Shown here: positions 1-8,424 of the stretch, one piece after another
Layout: the number at the start of each line of letters is the position of its first letter
How positions within the stretch are numbered: the first letter of the stretch is position 1
Assembly (NCBI GenBank): GCA_900768185.1
Contig: CAAGCB010000002.1
Coordinates: 1 to 64,000 of the forward strand
Length of the DNA stretch: 64,000 bases
Direction: 5' to 3'
Origin: Alphaproteobacteria bacterium
GTDB lineage: Bacteria; Pseudomonadota; Alphaproteobacteria; CAAGCB01; CAG-977
The notes under the pieces: model-generated
Told to the model about the DNA's origin: nothing
Seen by the model: the letters and a program-made list of their open reading frames with translations, nothing else
The model's database searches: none
Position numbers and translations under genes: made by a program

Positions 1-337
1 AAAATCGCAGGGAGCGCAAAATGTTAGGAAATTCGCCGTTTTTTCAAAATAATATTGCAATCAAAAGTCACTTAAAGTATCTTCAAATCAAACGGTCGTT
101 AAATCTGACAACGATTAAGTTTTTGATTTTAAAATATATTTTTGACGACAATCGCGTATCGGCGATGGGTTTCAAAACGCTTTGTTCGGACATGCAAAGT
201 ATTGCGAATGCCGGTAAGTTCCGATTTCGCCGCGGTTGATTGCTTTCGATCGGGGCTGACGCCTCCGCCCGCCTGCGTCGGCGCACTATGTGACCGAACG
301 CGGGCGCGTTCTTTTCGCCGGCAGATGTTACGCAAAA
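1..337. other. Left chromosomal flank, no convincing gene
   Basis: This stretch lies outside the integrated element. The short open frames here have no recognisable start context, motif or domain, and I see nothing I would call a gene. Before integration it was the DNA directly downstream of the tRNA-Arg gene now found at 48556-48632. Confidence 0.5.
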
Positions 338-366
338 CAAAACCCCCGAACAAGTCGAGGGTTTTG
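338..366 (-). terminator. Original tRNA-Arg terminator, displaced by the ICE
   Basis: On the minus strand a stem CAAAACCCTCGA pairs with a near-complementary arm (one mismatch) around a 5-base loop, followed by a T-rich run. It lies just beyond the displaced tRNA 3' end, where a tRNA transcript would have ended before integration. I infer that it was the native terminator and is now some 48 kb from its gene. Confidence 0.65.
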
Positions 367-368
367 TT

Positions 369-417
369 TTGGTGATCCCGCCGCGATTCGAACGCGGGAC
401 CCACAGCTTAGAAGGCT
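369..417 (-). repeat. att repeat, left copy (tRNA-Arg 3' remnant)
   Basis: These 49 bases are identical to 48555-48603. They contain the tRNA 3' half (from the anticodon loop through the T arm to the encoded CCA) but not the 5' half, because the sequence diverges from the tRNA after base 417. This is the junction copy left after site-specific recombination in the tRNA 3' end. It cannot be a working tRNA. Confidence 0.93.
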
Positions 418-562
418 TCGGGTATAGCTTATAATACTGTATGATTTGATATGATTTTTGAACGCAAAAATATGCTAAAATCATAATAATATCAATATGA
501 TACTGCTTTAATGCGAATTGATTTTCAATGATGCTCAAAAATCCTGATTTATCTCTTTTTTT

Positions 563-596
563 GATTTTTTTGTTAGACAGTTGTTAGACACTTTTG
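563..596 (+). repeat. Integrase arm-type site candidate, left
   Basis: These 34 bases are identical to 48457-48490 near the other end of the element. The core is a tandem motif, GTTAGACA twice with a 3-base spacer. The copy lies about 145 bp inside the left att repeat and just upstream of the integrase gene. Tyrosine integrases bind core sites and separate arm sites with different domains, so an arm-type binding site is the simplest reading. Confidence 0.6.
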
Positions 597-636
597 TAAA
601 ATCTTAGCGTTTTCAAAAGTGAAGAGAGAGGTCTCT

Positions 637-1809
637 ATGGAATCACGCGGCAAGGAAAATTTTACGGAATTGTTTTTGAGCAATTTGAAATTTGATAAAG
701 ACAGATATGAAATCCGCGATGCTAAAACAGAGGCATTGTTCATTCGTGTCAATTTGAAAAAGAAAACCTTTTTTGTCCGCAAACGCATTGGAAAAGACAT
801 TCGCTATTTAACAATCGGGGATTTTCCGGAGACAACTTTAAAATCCGCCAGAAAAATGGCGGTCGATTTTTTGGCAAATGCTGAAAACGGAAAGACATAC
901 CGCGCAGAAAAGAAAAAAGAAGGCGATGTTCCGTCTGTAAAGGAATTCTTTTTTGATATGTTTATTCCGCGCTATGCAGATAAAATGATGAAGCCCAGAA
1001 CAGAGCAAGGCGTTATTACGAACTTTCGTCTGCATATTGACAAAGATATAGGTTTTATGAGGATTGACAATGTGGAGCGTGAAGATGTTGAAAAAGTGCA
1101 TAATAAGGCAAAGAACATCAGCAATGTCACTGCAAATCGAATTTTGACGATCTTAAAAACCATGTTCAACAAAGCGATTGAATGGCGGTATGTAAAATAC
1201 AATCCAACATTGGGTGTAAAAAAATTCCCAACAAAAGCGCGGGAACGATTTTTGCAACCGAACGAAATCTCAAAATTGTTTGAGGCATTGGAAGGTGAAA
1301 CAAATCTGCTTTTGAAAAATTATATTTTGATGTCCGTCTATACGGGGCAACGTCGCTCAAATGTTCTTTCCATGCGCTGGAGCGATATTGATATGACTAA
1401 CCGGATTTGGCACATTCCTGAAACGAAAAACGGATCTTCTTTGAATGTTCCGTTAATACCGCAAGCCGTTGATGTTTTGCGCAAGCTAAAAAAAGAAGCA
1501 AATTCAGAGTGGGTTTTTCCATCGTCTGGCAAAACGGGGCATTTTGTTGAACCGAAAAAAGGGTGGAAGTCGCTTTTACAAAAAGCTCAGATCAAGGACT
1601 TGCGCCTTCATGATTTGCGTCGAACTTTGGGCAGTTATGAAGCAATGGCAGGGGTGAATTTGCCAACCATTTCGCGCACGCTTGGACATGCAAGTTATCA
1701 AGCAACACAAGTTTATGCCCGGTTGAATGTGGAAACCGTGCGAGATGCAATGTCTTCGGCAGTGAACTTAATGAAAGAACGCGCTAAAGAGGCAAAAGCT
1801 CAGAATTAA
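637..1809 (+). CDS. Tyrosine recombinase, ICE integrase
   Basis: Site-specific recombinase of about 390 residues that should integrate and excise the element at tRNA-Arg(TCT). The order is an N-terminal arm-binding domain, a SAM-like core-binding domain (about residues 100-180) and a C-terminal catalytic domain. The catalytic set is visible: R in TGQRRSN (about 239), HDLRR (H about 325, R about 328), LGH (about 351) and the nucleophile Y in VYARL (about 360). I chose the ATG at 637 because a GAGAGAG ribosome site sits 6 bases before it; a GTG at 619 is the alternative. It lies next to the left att site, typical for ICE and prophage integrases, and probably belongs to the P4-like group. Confidence 0.95.
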   Translation: MESRGKENFTELFLSNLKFDKDRYEIRDAKTEALFIRVNLKKKTFFVRKRIGKDIRYLTIGDFPETTLKSARKMAVDFLANAENGKTYRAEKKKEGDVPSVKEFFFDMFIPRYADKMMKPRTEQGVITNFRLHIDKDIGFMRIDNVEREDVEKVHNKAKNISNVTANRILTILKTMFNKAIEWRYVKYNPTLGVKKFPTKARERFLQPNEISKLFEALEGETNLLLKNYILMSVYTGQRRSNVLSMRWSDIDMTNRIWHIPETKNGSSLNVPLIPQAVDVLRKLKKEANSEWVFPSSGKTGHFVEPKKGWKSLLQKAQIKDLRLHDLRRTLGSYEAMAGVNLPTISRTLGHASYQATQVYARLNVETVRDAMSSAVNLMKERAKEAKAQN

Positions 1810-1910
1810 CAAGAAAATATTGCTACCTCTTTCTTTACTTAAATGGCAATATGTAAGTTGTGAGATTTTTTAATTTCACAACCTCAAATTGTTATCATAA
1901 GAGGTGTAAT

Positions 1911-2420
1911 ATGAACGTGAATGACATATTGAACGATTTAAGTTCGATTGAAAAGAAACTTTGTTGCAAAAATGCCGAAAGCTTTAAACTGCTGTTAAAA
2001 GGGTTGAATGTGGTTTTGAGTGAACGGCGTTCTGGCATTCAGGAACAGGATTTTGAAAACCTCCGCATCTTTGTTCGTATATTGCAATCGTATGGAAGCG
2101 AGTGTGACCGCTTGGAAGTGTATGAATTGGGTGTTCTGATTTATTTTAGCTTGGCTCGAAACTTTTCGTCAACGGCAAAAGCCGGAGCAAAGGGAGGTCT
2201 AATGCGCTCAAAAAAGTATGATGCCGTAAAACTGTTTGTTCAGGAGGAATTTTTTGAAATTGTCAGAAATAACCCTGATATAAAATTGATTGAAGCGGCA
2301 TTTAAGATATCAAAACGCATGGAAGACAAATTCAAACCGTGTCCACTTCTTCCAACAAACAGACTGAATTGTTTAATGAAATGGTTATCCAATTTGAAAA
2401 AGTTCGGTAAAATTTCCTAA
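1911..2420 (+). CDS. Hypothetical protein
   Basis: A 169-residue protein I do not recognise. It is rich in Leu, Lys and Glu, looks mainly helical, has no signal peptide or membrane segment, and has a Cys-Cys pair near the N-terminus. The ATG at 1911 follows an AGAGGTG ribosome site; an upstream GTG at 1860 lacks one. The gene lies between the integrase and the replication/control module, in the same direction, and is followed by a strong inverted repeat. A role in element maintenance is a guess from position only. Confidence 0.6.
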   Translation: MNVNDILNDLSSIEKKLCCKNAESFKLLLKGLNVVLSERRSGIQEQDFENLRIFVRILQSYGSECDRLEVYELGVLIYFSLARNFSSTAKAGAKGGLMRSKKYDAVKLFVQEEFFEIVRNNPDIKLIEAAFKISKRMEDKFKPCPLLPTNRLNCLMKWLSNLKKFGKIS

Positions 2421-2424
2421 AATA

Positions 2425-2463
2425 AAGTTCAAGCACTACGGCATAGCTGTAGCGCTTGAACTT
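2425..2463 (+). terminator. Stem-loop between 1911-2420 and the AlpA-like gene
   Basis: A 15-bp stem (AAGTTCAAGCACTAC with its near-complement, one G-T position) encloses a 9-base loop. No T run follows on the plus strand, so it is either a weak terminator/attenuator or a protein-binding palindrome in front of the control gene. Confidence 0.45.
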
Positions 2464-2528
2464 AATGACGCAAAATGATTTTTGTCATACCTTTCTTTTA
2501 TCTGAAACAAAGAGAAAGGATTTTTATA

Positions 2529-2729
2529 ATGACGGGCTTAAAAGAATATCTGTCAGCGCACGAAGTCGCTGATTTGTTGAACATTCATTATGCAACACTT
2601 TGCCGTTGGCGAAGAAGCCACAAATTCAACATACCTTACATCAAATTTTCAAACAGAATTTTATACAAGAGAATGGATATTGAAGAATTTTTATTAAAAC
2701 ATAAGGAGGAATTGACTGATGTCGATTGA
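2529..2729 (+). CDS. AlpA/MerR-like helix-turn-helix protein, putative excisionase
   Basis: A small DNA-binding protein of 66 residues. The middle reads as a MerR-type winged HTH of the excisionase/AlpA group (LSAHEVADLLNIHYATLCRW), followed by the usual IPYIKFSNRILYKR wing and a C-terminal helix. The ATG at 2529 has an AGAAAGGA ribosome site 8 bases upstream. Proteins of this type act as recombination directionality factors or activators of integrase genes in P4-like elements. The gene overlaps the next by 11 bases, so it is translationally coupled to the Toprim gene. Confidence 0.75.
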   Translation: MTGLKEYLSAHEVADLLNIHYATLCRWRRSHKFNIPYIKFSNRILYKRMDIEEFLLKHKEELTDVD

Positions 2730-3594
2730 TCCTATCTTGGAAAAAGCATTGAATGAATATAGAATTCCCTATCCGCAAAACAGGGTTTCTTCAAATGGTT
2801 TTATCCGCTGGGGTAAAAACCAAAGATATTGGGCTGTTTCCGTTGATAAAGGCTACTTTTTTGGGGATTTTGTAACGGATCTGTCAACGGCTGTTTTTCC
2901 AAAAACGGACGTTAATGAAGCCGACAGAGGATTTTGCAGGCGAAAAGTTGAGGAACAGATGGCTTCGCTTGAAGCTGAGCGGGCTTTTTTTTACAAAAGC
3001 ACTCAGCAGCGGGCTCAGAGAATTTGGGAAAATGCATCGCCTTTAACGTTTTCACACGAATATCTGAATAGAAAGAAAGCAATCAATTGCGGGTTGAAAA
3101 TGGCAGGAGAAGGATTTTTAATTATTCCGCTGTCGGACATAAACGGAACGCTGTGGACGCTTCAATTCATTGCAGGAAACGGAAAGAAAAGATTTTTAAA
3201 GAACGGCAAAAAAGCGGGTAATTTCTTTATGTTTGGCATGCCGAAACGGCGTTTGTTCTTGTGTGAAGGGTATGCAACGGCTTCAAGCGTTTATTTGGCG
3301 ACAAAAGAATGCACCGTCGCCTGTTTTGATGCCGGAAACATATCCAAAGTCGCTTTGAACCTTATTCAAAAATATCCTTGTGCCGAGTTGGTTTTGTGTG
3401 CGGACAACGATCGGTTTAATCAAGTGAACACCGGAATTGAAAAGGCGATAAAAATAGCGAAATTACTGAAAACGAAAGTCATATATCCCGTATTTGATGA
3501 AAAAGATACGCAATCGACTGACTTTAACGACCTGCATTGTTGGTACGGATTGGCGGTGGTTTCACAACAAATCAAAGTTGCCCTTGGAGAGTAA
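2719..3594 (+). CDS. Toprim domain protein, primase-like
   Basis: A 291-residue protein with a C-terminal Toprim fold. The conserved acidic residues are visible: Glu in LFLCEGYATA (about residue 180), the Asp pair in VLCADNDRF (about 228) and a later TDFNDLH. The N-terminal half resembles the substrate-recognition part of plasmid and phage primases (about residues 95-170). Such proteins often sit beside DUF3987 proteins in mobile elements and are thought to prime replication of the excised form or of the transferred strand. I see no zinc-finger Cys cluster. Confidence 0.75.
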   Translation: MSIDPILEKALNEYRIPYPQNRVSSNGFIRWGKNQRYWAVSVDKGYFFGDFVTDLSTAVFPKTDVNEADRGFCRRKVEEQMASLEAERAFFYKSTQQRAQRIWENASPLTFSHEYLNRKKAINCGLKMAGEGFLIIPLSDINGTLWTLQFIAGNGKKRFLKNGKKAGNFFMFGMPKRRLFLCEGYATASSVYLATKECTVACFDAGNISKVALNLIQKYPCAELVLCADNDRFNQVNTGIEKAIKIAKLLKTKVIYPVFDEKDTQSTDFNDLHCWYGLAVVSQQIKVALGE

Positions 3595-3597
3595 GCA

Positions 3598-5166
3598 ATG
3601 AACAAAGTCGGAATAATCGGAAATAAGGGAAAATACGAGAAAAAACAATGCAATATCAATCCGTTACAAAAAATGGTTAAAACGAAAAATGATGGAAAAG
3701 AAGGAAATTTAATAGATTTTTCTCAGAATTGGGAGGCTCCTGTTTATTTTGACGACTTTAATCTGTCTGAAATTTCTGAAACTGTGTTGCCCAGTCCGTA
3801 TAAAGAATTTTCGGAAGCTTTGTCCAATCGGTTGGAAACCCCTAAAAGTGCCGCAATTTTATGTATTCTCAGTATCTTGGCAACGGCAGTGCAAAATAAA
3901 TTTGTGGTTCAAGCGGAAGCCGATTACGCAGAACCTTTGAATTTATACATTATGGTCGGAATGCCTCCTGCAAATCGTAAAACGGCTATTTTGAAAAGTT
4001 GTGTCAAGCCGGTAATTGACTATGAAAAGAAACAACGAATGCAGCTTGAGCCGGAGTATAAAAAGCAGCTGTCAATGTTTTATTCACAAAAAAAGCTGAT
4101 AGAAAATGAACGTAAACGGCTGACAACGGAAAAAGCGAATGAGGGAGCTATCGAAATAATCGCCGAAAAAGAAATGATGCTGAATGAACCGCCCGCGTTA
4201 CCGAAACTTTTCCTAACGGATGCGACAACGGAAAGTCTGGCAACGGCTTTGTATGAACAAGGGGGAAAAATATCTATTATTACTGATGAAGGAGGAATTT
4301 TAGACACCTGTTCGGGGTTGTACACCGGCGGTGTGTCCAACATTGATGTATTGTTGAAAGGCTGGGACGGAGGAAATTTAAGCATTAAACGGCGGGATCG
4401 TGAAGTGTATATTGCTCCCTATATTACAATTTTTATGATTGTCCAACCTGTGATTTTTGAAAACATGGCGAAAAATAAAAATTTCGCAGGGAAAGGATTC
4501 TATGAACGTTTTTTGTTCTGTGAACCTTACTCTAAAATCGGTTATCGCACACATCAGGGGCAAACAATACCGGGAGAAGTGGTTAGAAACTATGAATGTG
4601 CCATTACTGAGTTGTTGAATATACCTATGCCATCTCGCCCTGCGAAAATCCGTCTGTCTAAACAGGCTTTGCTGGCATGGAAGATCTTTCAAGACAAACT
4701 GGAAAAAGAGCTGCGAAAGGGTGGAAAATTGGAATTATGCCAAGGGTGGGGCGGAAAACTGTGCGGGCAAACTTTACGGTTGGCGGGGCTTTTGCATATT
4801 GCGCGATATAAGGGAAACAGCGTTTCACTTAACGAAGATACTATGAATGATGCTATTGCGATCGCGTCTTGCCTGATCAGCCATGCGGCAAAAGTGTTTG
4901 ATAATTTTATCTTGTCCTCGGATGCGCGGATAAAAGAAGCTCAATTTGTGTGGGGTATTATTAAAGGGTTTGGCAAACTTTCAATTACTCAGCGAGAAAT
5001 TGTCTACGCATTGCGTCATAAAATGTGCGCCAACCAAATCAAGGAATTGTTGAGTATTCTTATTGAGCGCAATCTGATTTCCGAACCTGTGAAAACTCCA
5101 GGTTGCCGGACAATAACGTATTTTGTCAATCCGCAAGCTTTGGAAAACGTCGATGAGCATGGATGA
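3598..5166 (+). CDS. DUF3987 (YfjI-like) protein
   Basis: A 522-residue protein of the DUF3987 family, usually found after a Toprim/primase gene in integrative elements and thought to act with it in replication. Family marks seen by eye are a central ATPase-like core with a degenerate P-loop (VGMPPANRKTA, about residues 119-129), the block with TDEGG and DVLLKGWDGG, and a downstream helical part. The P-loop lacks the usual G-K-S/T, having NRKT instead, so nucleotide hydrolysis is uncertain. It follows the Toprim gene by 3 bases and is probably co-transcribed. No gene is seen in the 170 bp that follow. Confidence 0.75.
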   Translation: MNKVGIIGNKGKYEKKQCNINPLQKMVKTKNDGKEGNLIDFSQNWEAPVYFDDFNLSEISETVLPSPYKEFSEALSNRLETPKSAAILCILSILATAVQNKFVVQAEADYAEPLNLYIMVGMPPANRKTAILKSCVKPVIDYEKKQRMQLEPEYKKQLSMFYSQKKLIENERKRLTTEKANEGAIEIIAEKEMMLNEPPALPKLFLTDATTESLATALYEQGGKISIITDEGGILDTCSGLYTGGVSNIDVLLKGWDGGNLSIKRRDREVYIAPYITIFMIVQPVIFENMAKNKNFAGKGFYERFLFCEPYSKIGYRTHQGQTIPGEVVRNYECAITELLNIPMPSRPAKIRLSKQALLAWKIFQDKLEKELRKGGKLELCQGWGGKLCGQTLRLAGLLHIARYKGNSVSLNEDTMNDAIAIASCLISHAAKVFDNFILSSDARIKEAQFVWGIIKGFGKLSITQREIVYALRHKMCANQIKELLSILIERNLISEPVKTPGCRTITYFVNPQALENVDEHG

Positions 5167-5336
5167 ATTTTATAAACTTGCAAATAGGCGATTGATAATG
5201 CTTAAGCTGAAATTGACCTCTGAAATCGGATTGTCATTCTTGGAATATCAAAACACATCGTTTGAAAAACATGAAAATGTGTCGTATATTTGTAATCAAG
5301 AAATGTCGTCTATTTGCAAAAATGAACGAAGGTCGA

Positions 5337-5747
5337 ATGAAACGGAAAACGCTTAAAAATCGCATGCTTCTTCGAATAAGAAAGAGCAAAAAGGTGGCTT
5401 TTATCTCTTCGGATTTTTTCGATCTTTCCGATGGGGATCAAGTCGGGTGAGCTTTGCGTTCTTTGGTGAAAGAGCGGCTTCTTATCAAATTGGGGCGCGG
5501 CATATTTGCAAAGACAAACCCCTCTCTTTTAGGAAATAAAACCATTCTTGCAAAAGATTTTCCTTCTGTTGCAAGAGAAGCCTTGGATAAATTGAAAATC
5601 AGAACGTATCCGACAAAAGCCGAACTTGATTACAATTCCGGTATTTCGACACAGATTCCGACTGGATTGATGGTCGCCGTCAACAAACGTGTCGCCAGAA
5701 CGATTTCTTATAATGGAAGAAGCATTAAATATGAACGTGCCGTCTAA
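5337..5747 (+). pseudogene. AbiEi/DUF6088-like antitoxin, broken by in-frame TGA
   Basis: The reading frame from ATG 5337 (GAAGG ribosome site 4 bases upstream) resembles the DUF6088/AbiEi antitoxin N-terminal winged helix. It runs SSDFFDLSDGDQVG, then TGA at 5448-5450, then continues in the same frame with ALRSLVKERLLIKLGRGIFAK, the conserved block that normally follows directly. A single C-to-T change of a CGA Arg codon would create this stop. TGA is a genuine stop elsewhere in the window, so the gene is probably dead, unless a shorter protein is made from a downstream start near 5454. Confidence 0.65.
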
Positions 5748-5844
5748 GGAAGTCATAAAGGAAATTGCACAGGAATTATCTGTCAATCCTTCTTTTATCG
5801 GATTTAAGGATAAAAGAAGCCGCTACGAGGATTTCGCAAATTAA
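5731..5844 (+). pseudogene. AbiEii-like nucleotidyltransferase toxin, N-terminal remnant
   Basis: A 37-codon frame starting inside the end of the antitoxin gene, as AbiEii genes commonly do. Its first 23 residues (VPSKEVIKEIAQELSVNP and on) look like the start of AbiEii/DUF1814 toxins, where this segment precedes a conserved EKDW motif. Here the similarity ends abruptly, 13 unrelated residues follow and then a stop. I infer a deletion that removed the toxin catalytic domain. Known AbiE systems block phage by tRNA nucleotidylation; this one cannot. Confidence 0.5.
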
Positions 5845-5865
5845 TCGTTACGCAAAGGAAAAACG

Positions 5866-6015
5866 ATGGCAACGCCTGAATTGCGGCAACGTCGCGACGA
5901 TCGCCTGAAAGAGTTGATTGGAAAATATCGAAAAAGGTTGGAAATGATGCGGGAACTGCTTAAAAAAGTTGAAAAAGCAAAAAGCGTGAAACTTGACGGC
6001 GGGAACAAAACGTAA
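5866..6015 (+). CDS. Small basic protein, 49 residues
   Basis: An unrecognised small protein. It is strongly charged (Arg, Lys, Glu) and predicted to be one long helix with heptad-like Leu/Met spacing over about residues 12-40. The ATG at 5866 has an AAAGGA ribosome site 6 bases upstream. It lies between the AbiE remnant and the AlbA_2 gene on the same strand. It may be a real small protein or the residue of the same deletion that removed the toxin. Confidence 0.35.
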   Translation: MATPELRQRRDDRLKELIGKYRKRLEMMRELLKKVEKAKSVKLDGGNKT

Positions 6016-6104
6016 CCGATCTCTGCGGGACAACGGTTGCGTCTGCTTTGAAAAGAAAGTATAAATGAATCCGAAATTTCAATTATCCCGAAAAGCGAGG
6101 AAAA

Positions 6105-7502
6105 ATGGACAAGAGCACTTTGTTGAAAGGTGAAAGCAAAACGCTTGAATTTAAAGCCGCGCTTTCTTCAAAGTCGGAATCTTATTTGAAAACAGTCGTG
6201 GCGTTTGCCAACACGGACGGCGGAAGGCTGATTTTCGGGATTGACGATAAAAGCCGTCAGGTCGTCGGTGTCGAAAAAGACGATGTTTTTAAAATTATGG
6301 ACGCGATTGCCAACGCCGTTTCGGATTCCTGCGCGCCTAAAATCGTTCCGGACATTTCATTTGAAACCATAGAGGATAAAACCGTTGTTCTTGTTGACAT
6401 CGCCGCAGGGTTCAACCGTCCGTATATGCTCAAAAGCGGCGGATTGGATAAAGGCGTTTATGTCCGCGTCGGCGCGACTTCCAGACCTGCGGACGCGGAG
6501 CAGATACGGGAAATGATGTTGGACGGCTCCAATCAGTCTTGGGACGAACAGATTTGCCGGAGTTACGCGCTGACGGATCGCGCCGTCAAAAAACTTTGTT
6601 CCGACATCAATCGGTACAGAACCGAAAAAGACGGACAAAACGCGCCTAAAACGACAAAGGAAACTTTGATCGGTTGGGGAGTGTTAAAGCAGGACAAGAC
6701 GGAAGTCTTGCCGACGAACGCTTTTGCATTGCTGACGGACAATCCGTTCGGACAGGCAAAAATCCAATGCGCCGTGTTTAAGGGCGAAAGCAAATCCGTA
6801 TTCCTCGACCGCAAGGAATATGAAGGCTCTCTTTGCCGTTTGCTTGAAGACGCGTATCAGTACGTTTTAAGAAACATCAGAATGGGGGCGGTCATCGAAG
6901 GATTGATCCGGCAGGATAAATTTGAACTGCCGCCCGCCGCCATTCGCGAAATGATATGCAACGCCATCTGCCATCGTTCTTATATGGACGAAGGCATGAT
7001 ACAGGTTTCCGTCTTTGACGACCGTTTGGAAGTTTCTTCTCCGGGGGCGCTGTGCCGGGGATTGACGCTGAAAGACGCCTTAAAGGGACGTTCCAAGCCG
7101 AGAAACAAAGTGATTGCGGAGGTGTTCAGCCGCATGGGCATCATTGAAAAGTGGGGGACGGGACTTCAAAGGATCGTGGATTTAGCAAAGCAGGAAGGTT
7201 TGAAAGAGCCTGTTTTTGAAAACAATGATTCGTTTTTTCGCGTGATTTTGTATCGGGGAAAAGAAGAAGCCGCCCAAACAACTGACCAAACTATCCAAAC
7301 AACTGACCAAACTGTCCAAACCACCGAACAAAAAATAATGAACGCTATTGCTGAAAAACCGACGATTACCCGAAAGGAACTCGCTGAAAAGACGGGATTG
7401 TCCGAGAGCGGCATCAAATGGCAACTGGACAAACTGAAAAAAGAACAAAAGATTCTTCGTACCGGCGGAACATTCGGCGGACATTGGGTTGTGAAAAAAT
7501 AG
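6105..7502 (+). CDS. AlbA_2/Schlafen-like ATP-binding regulator with C-terminal wHTH
   Basis: A 465-residue protein. The N-terminus (about residues 5-120) is an AlbA_2 (Schlafen-like) domain with ESKTLEFKAAL, FANTDGGRLIFGIDD and a YVRVGATSRPA block. The middle (about 250-380) is the ATPase-type HATPase_c_4 region with AICHRSY, VFDDRLEVSSPG and KWGTGLQRI. The C-terminus is a winged helix (KPTITRKELAEKTGLSESG), preceded by a low-complexity linker in which TTDQT repeats. Such proteins are transcription regulators or nucleic-acid-binding proteins frequent in mobile elements. The ribosome site GAGG lies 6 bases before the ATG. A terminator follows directly. Confidence 0.85.
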   Translation: MDKSTLLKGESKTLEFKAALSSKSESYLKTVVAFANTDGGRLIFGIDDKSRQVVGVEKDDVFKIMDAIANAVSDSCAPKIVPDISFETIEDKTVVLVDIAAGFNRPYMLKSGGLDKGVYVRVGATSRPADAEQIREMMLDGSNQSWDEQICRSYALTDRAVKKLCSDINRYRTEKDGQNAPKTTKETLIGWGVLKQDKTEVLPTNAFALLTDNPFGQAKIQCAVFKGESKSVFLDRKEYEGSLCRLLEDAYQYVLRNIRMGAVIEGLIRQDKFELPPAAIREMICNAICHRSYMDEGMIQVSVFDDRLEVSSPGALCRGLTLKDALKGRSKPRNKVIAEVFSRMGIIEKWGTGLQRIVDLAKQEGLKEPVFENNDSFFRVILYRGKEEAAQTTDQTIQTTDQTVQTTEQKIMNAIAEKPTITRKELAEKTGLSESGIKWQLDKLKKEQKILRTGGTFGGHWVVKK

Positions 7503-7511
7503 GTTTGTAAC

Positions 7512-7537
7512 AGAGGGGCGGTTTAGCCCCTCTTTTA
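7512..7537. terminator. Rho-independent terminator between convergent genes
   Basis: An 8-bp stem AGAGGGGC/GCCCCTCT with a 6-base loop is followed by TTTT on the plus strand. It ends the AlbA_2 gene and may also serve the converging minus-strand gene that ends at 7542. Confidence 0.8.
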
Positions 7538-7541
7538 TGGC

Positions 7542-8102
7542 TCAGAACGGAATAGAGTCCTGTTCGCGCGCTTTGGATTTCGCCTTGGATTTTTTAGGGG
7601 CGGCGGATTGTGTTTGCGCTTGGGTTAAGGACGGCGGGTCAATGCCGTCGGGCGTTGCGGTTTGCGCTTTTTCGTTTTGCTTTTCAAAGCGTTCGCGGGT
7701 ATAGCCGGCGACCTTCATCAATTCATCGACGGATTTGCCCTGATGAATCAGTTTTTGAACGAAGGCGGGACTGTCCAGTTTATTGCGGGCTTTCATCCAT
7801 TCGGCTTTGTCGATTTCGTCCTGCGTCATTTCCTTTGTGTTGCGGAACTGCTGATAGGCGTTGTCGATGCGGGTGTTAAAGCCGTCTTTGCCGTCCAGCC
7901 GTTCAAACTTGACCCAAAGCTGATCTTCTTTCGCGTACACGGATTTGACGCGCACGGGCGCGACCTCGTAGCCTTTGAACGTTTGCGATTTGCCGAACTC
8001 GCCCTCGAAAACGGGGCGGCGAATCAAACCTTCCTGCCCCGCCAGAATGTTTTTCGTCGGATCGGTTTCCTCGAACTGTTCTTCCAATGATTTGTCTGTC
8101 AT
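7542..8102 (-). CDS. Unknown protein with SSB-like C-terminal tip
   Basis: A 186-residue protein I cannot place in a family. It has a mixed alpha/beta N-terminal half (about residues 20-90), a helical middle, and a Pro/Gln/Ala/Lys-rich tail that ends in DSIPF. That ending matches the DDIPF tip by which single-strand binding proteins recruit partners, so binding of ssDNA or of the SSB interactome is plausible. The ATG at 8102 follows a GGGAG ribosome site; the upstream start at 8150 has none. It is divergent from the T4SS operon. An inverted repeat shared with the oriT region lies in its leader. Confidence 0.6.
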   Translation of the reverse strand: MTDKSLEEQFEETDPTKNILAGQEGLIRRPVFEGEFGKSQTFKGYEVAPVRVKSVYAKEDQLWVKFERLDGKDGFNTRIDNAYQQFRNTKEMTQDEIDKAEWMKARNKLDSPAFVQKLIHQGKSVDELMKVAGYTRERFEKQNEKAQTATPDGIDPPSLTQAQTQSAAPKKSKAKSKAREQDSIPF

Positions 8103-8424
8103 AGAGATGTCTCCCAACAATGTTGCGTTCAAAAAAGTCGTCACACACACTTGAACGATAAGATGAATACGGTGCGGAGAAAATTCTCGACATTGTTAAA
8201 AAACAAAAACAGTATAAACATTGAAAATTTAAAAATCAACGAATTATAGTTTTTGCATTAAGTTGATATAAAGTGATTTTAATTGATTATAGTTGATATT
8301 GTTAAAAATAAATAATAAAAATGCTTGATTTTAAAAATGCGGCGAGTATTCTCAATTACGGTCTTTACCGACAGAAACATTTTTGTTGCTGCTCTTTCAG
8401 TCTTGAAAAACGGAGGCAACATAA
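8103..8424. promoter_or_regulatory. Divergent promoter region of the T4SS operon
   Basis: An intergenic region of 322 bp, very A+T-rich on its right side. It holds direct repeats AGTTGATAT at 8261 and 8291 (exactly 30 bp apart) and ATTATAGTT at 8243 and 8286. Such helically phased repeats in front of a transfer operon suggest operator sites. I see no gene in it, and no convincing single promoter pair can be picked by eye. Confidence 0.45.
8126..8157. promoter_or_regulatory. Inverted repeat shared with oriT region, candidate operator
   Basis: CGTTCAA (8126-8132) and TTGAACG (8151-8157) form a 7-bp palindrome with an 18-base centre. Bases 8139-8157 read on the minus strand as CGTTCAAGTGTGTGTGACG, matching 18 of 19 bases at 42867-42885 in front of mobC. 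The site lies 24-55 bases upstream of the start at 8102. A shared regulator is a reasonable inference. Confidence 0.5.

Noticed and set aside
369..417. A second tRNA-Arg gene at the left end
   Set aside because: Only the 3' part is present; after base 417 the sequence does not form the 5' arms.
5448..5450. TGA read as Trp (alternative code)
   Set aside because: Many well supported genes in the window end in TGA (for example virB2 and virB11), so TGA is a stop and the antitoxin frame is interrupted.
5123..5450. Genes directly after the DUF3987 gene
   Set aside because: The frames upstream of 5337 lack ribosome sites and similarity; only the antitoxin-like part from 5337 is supported.
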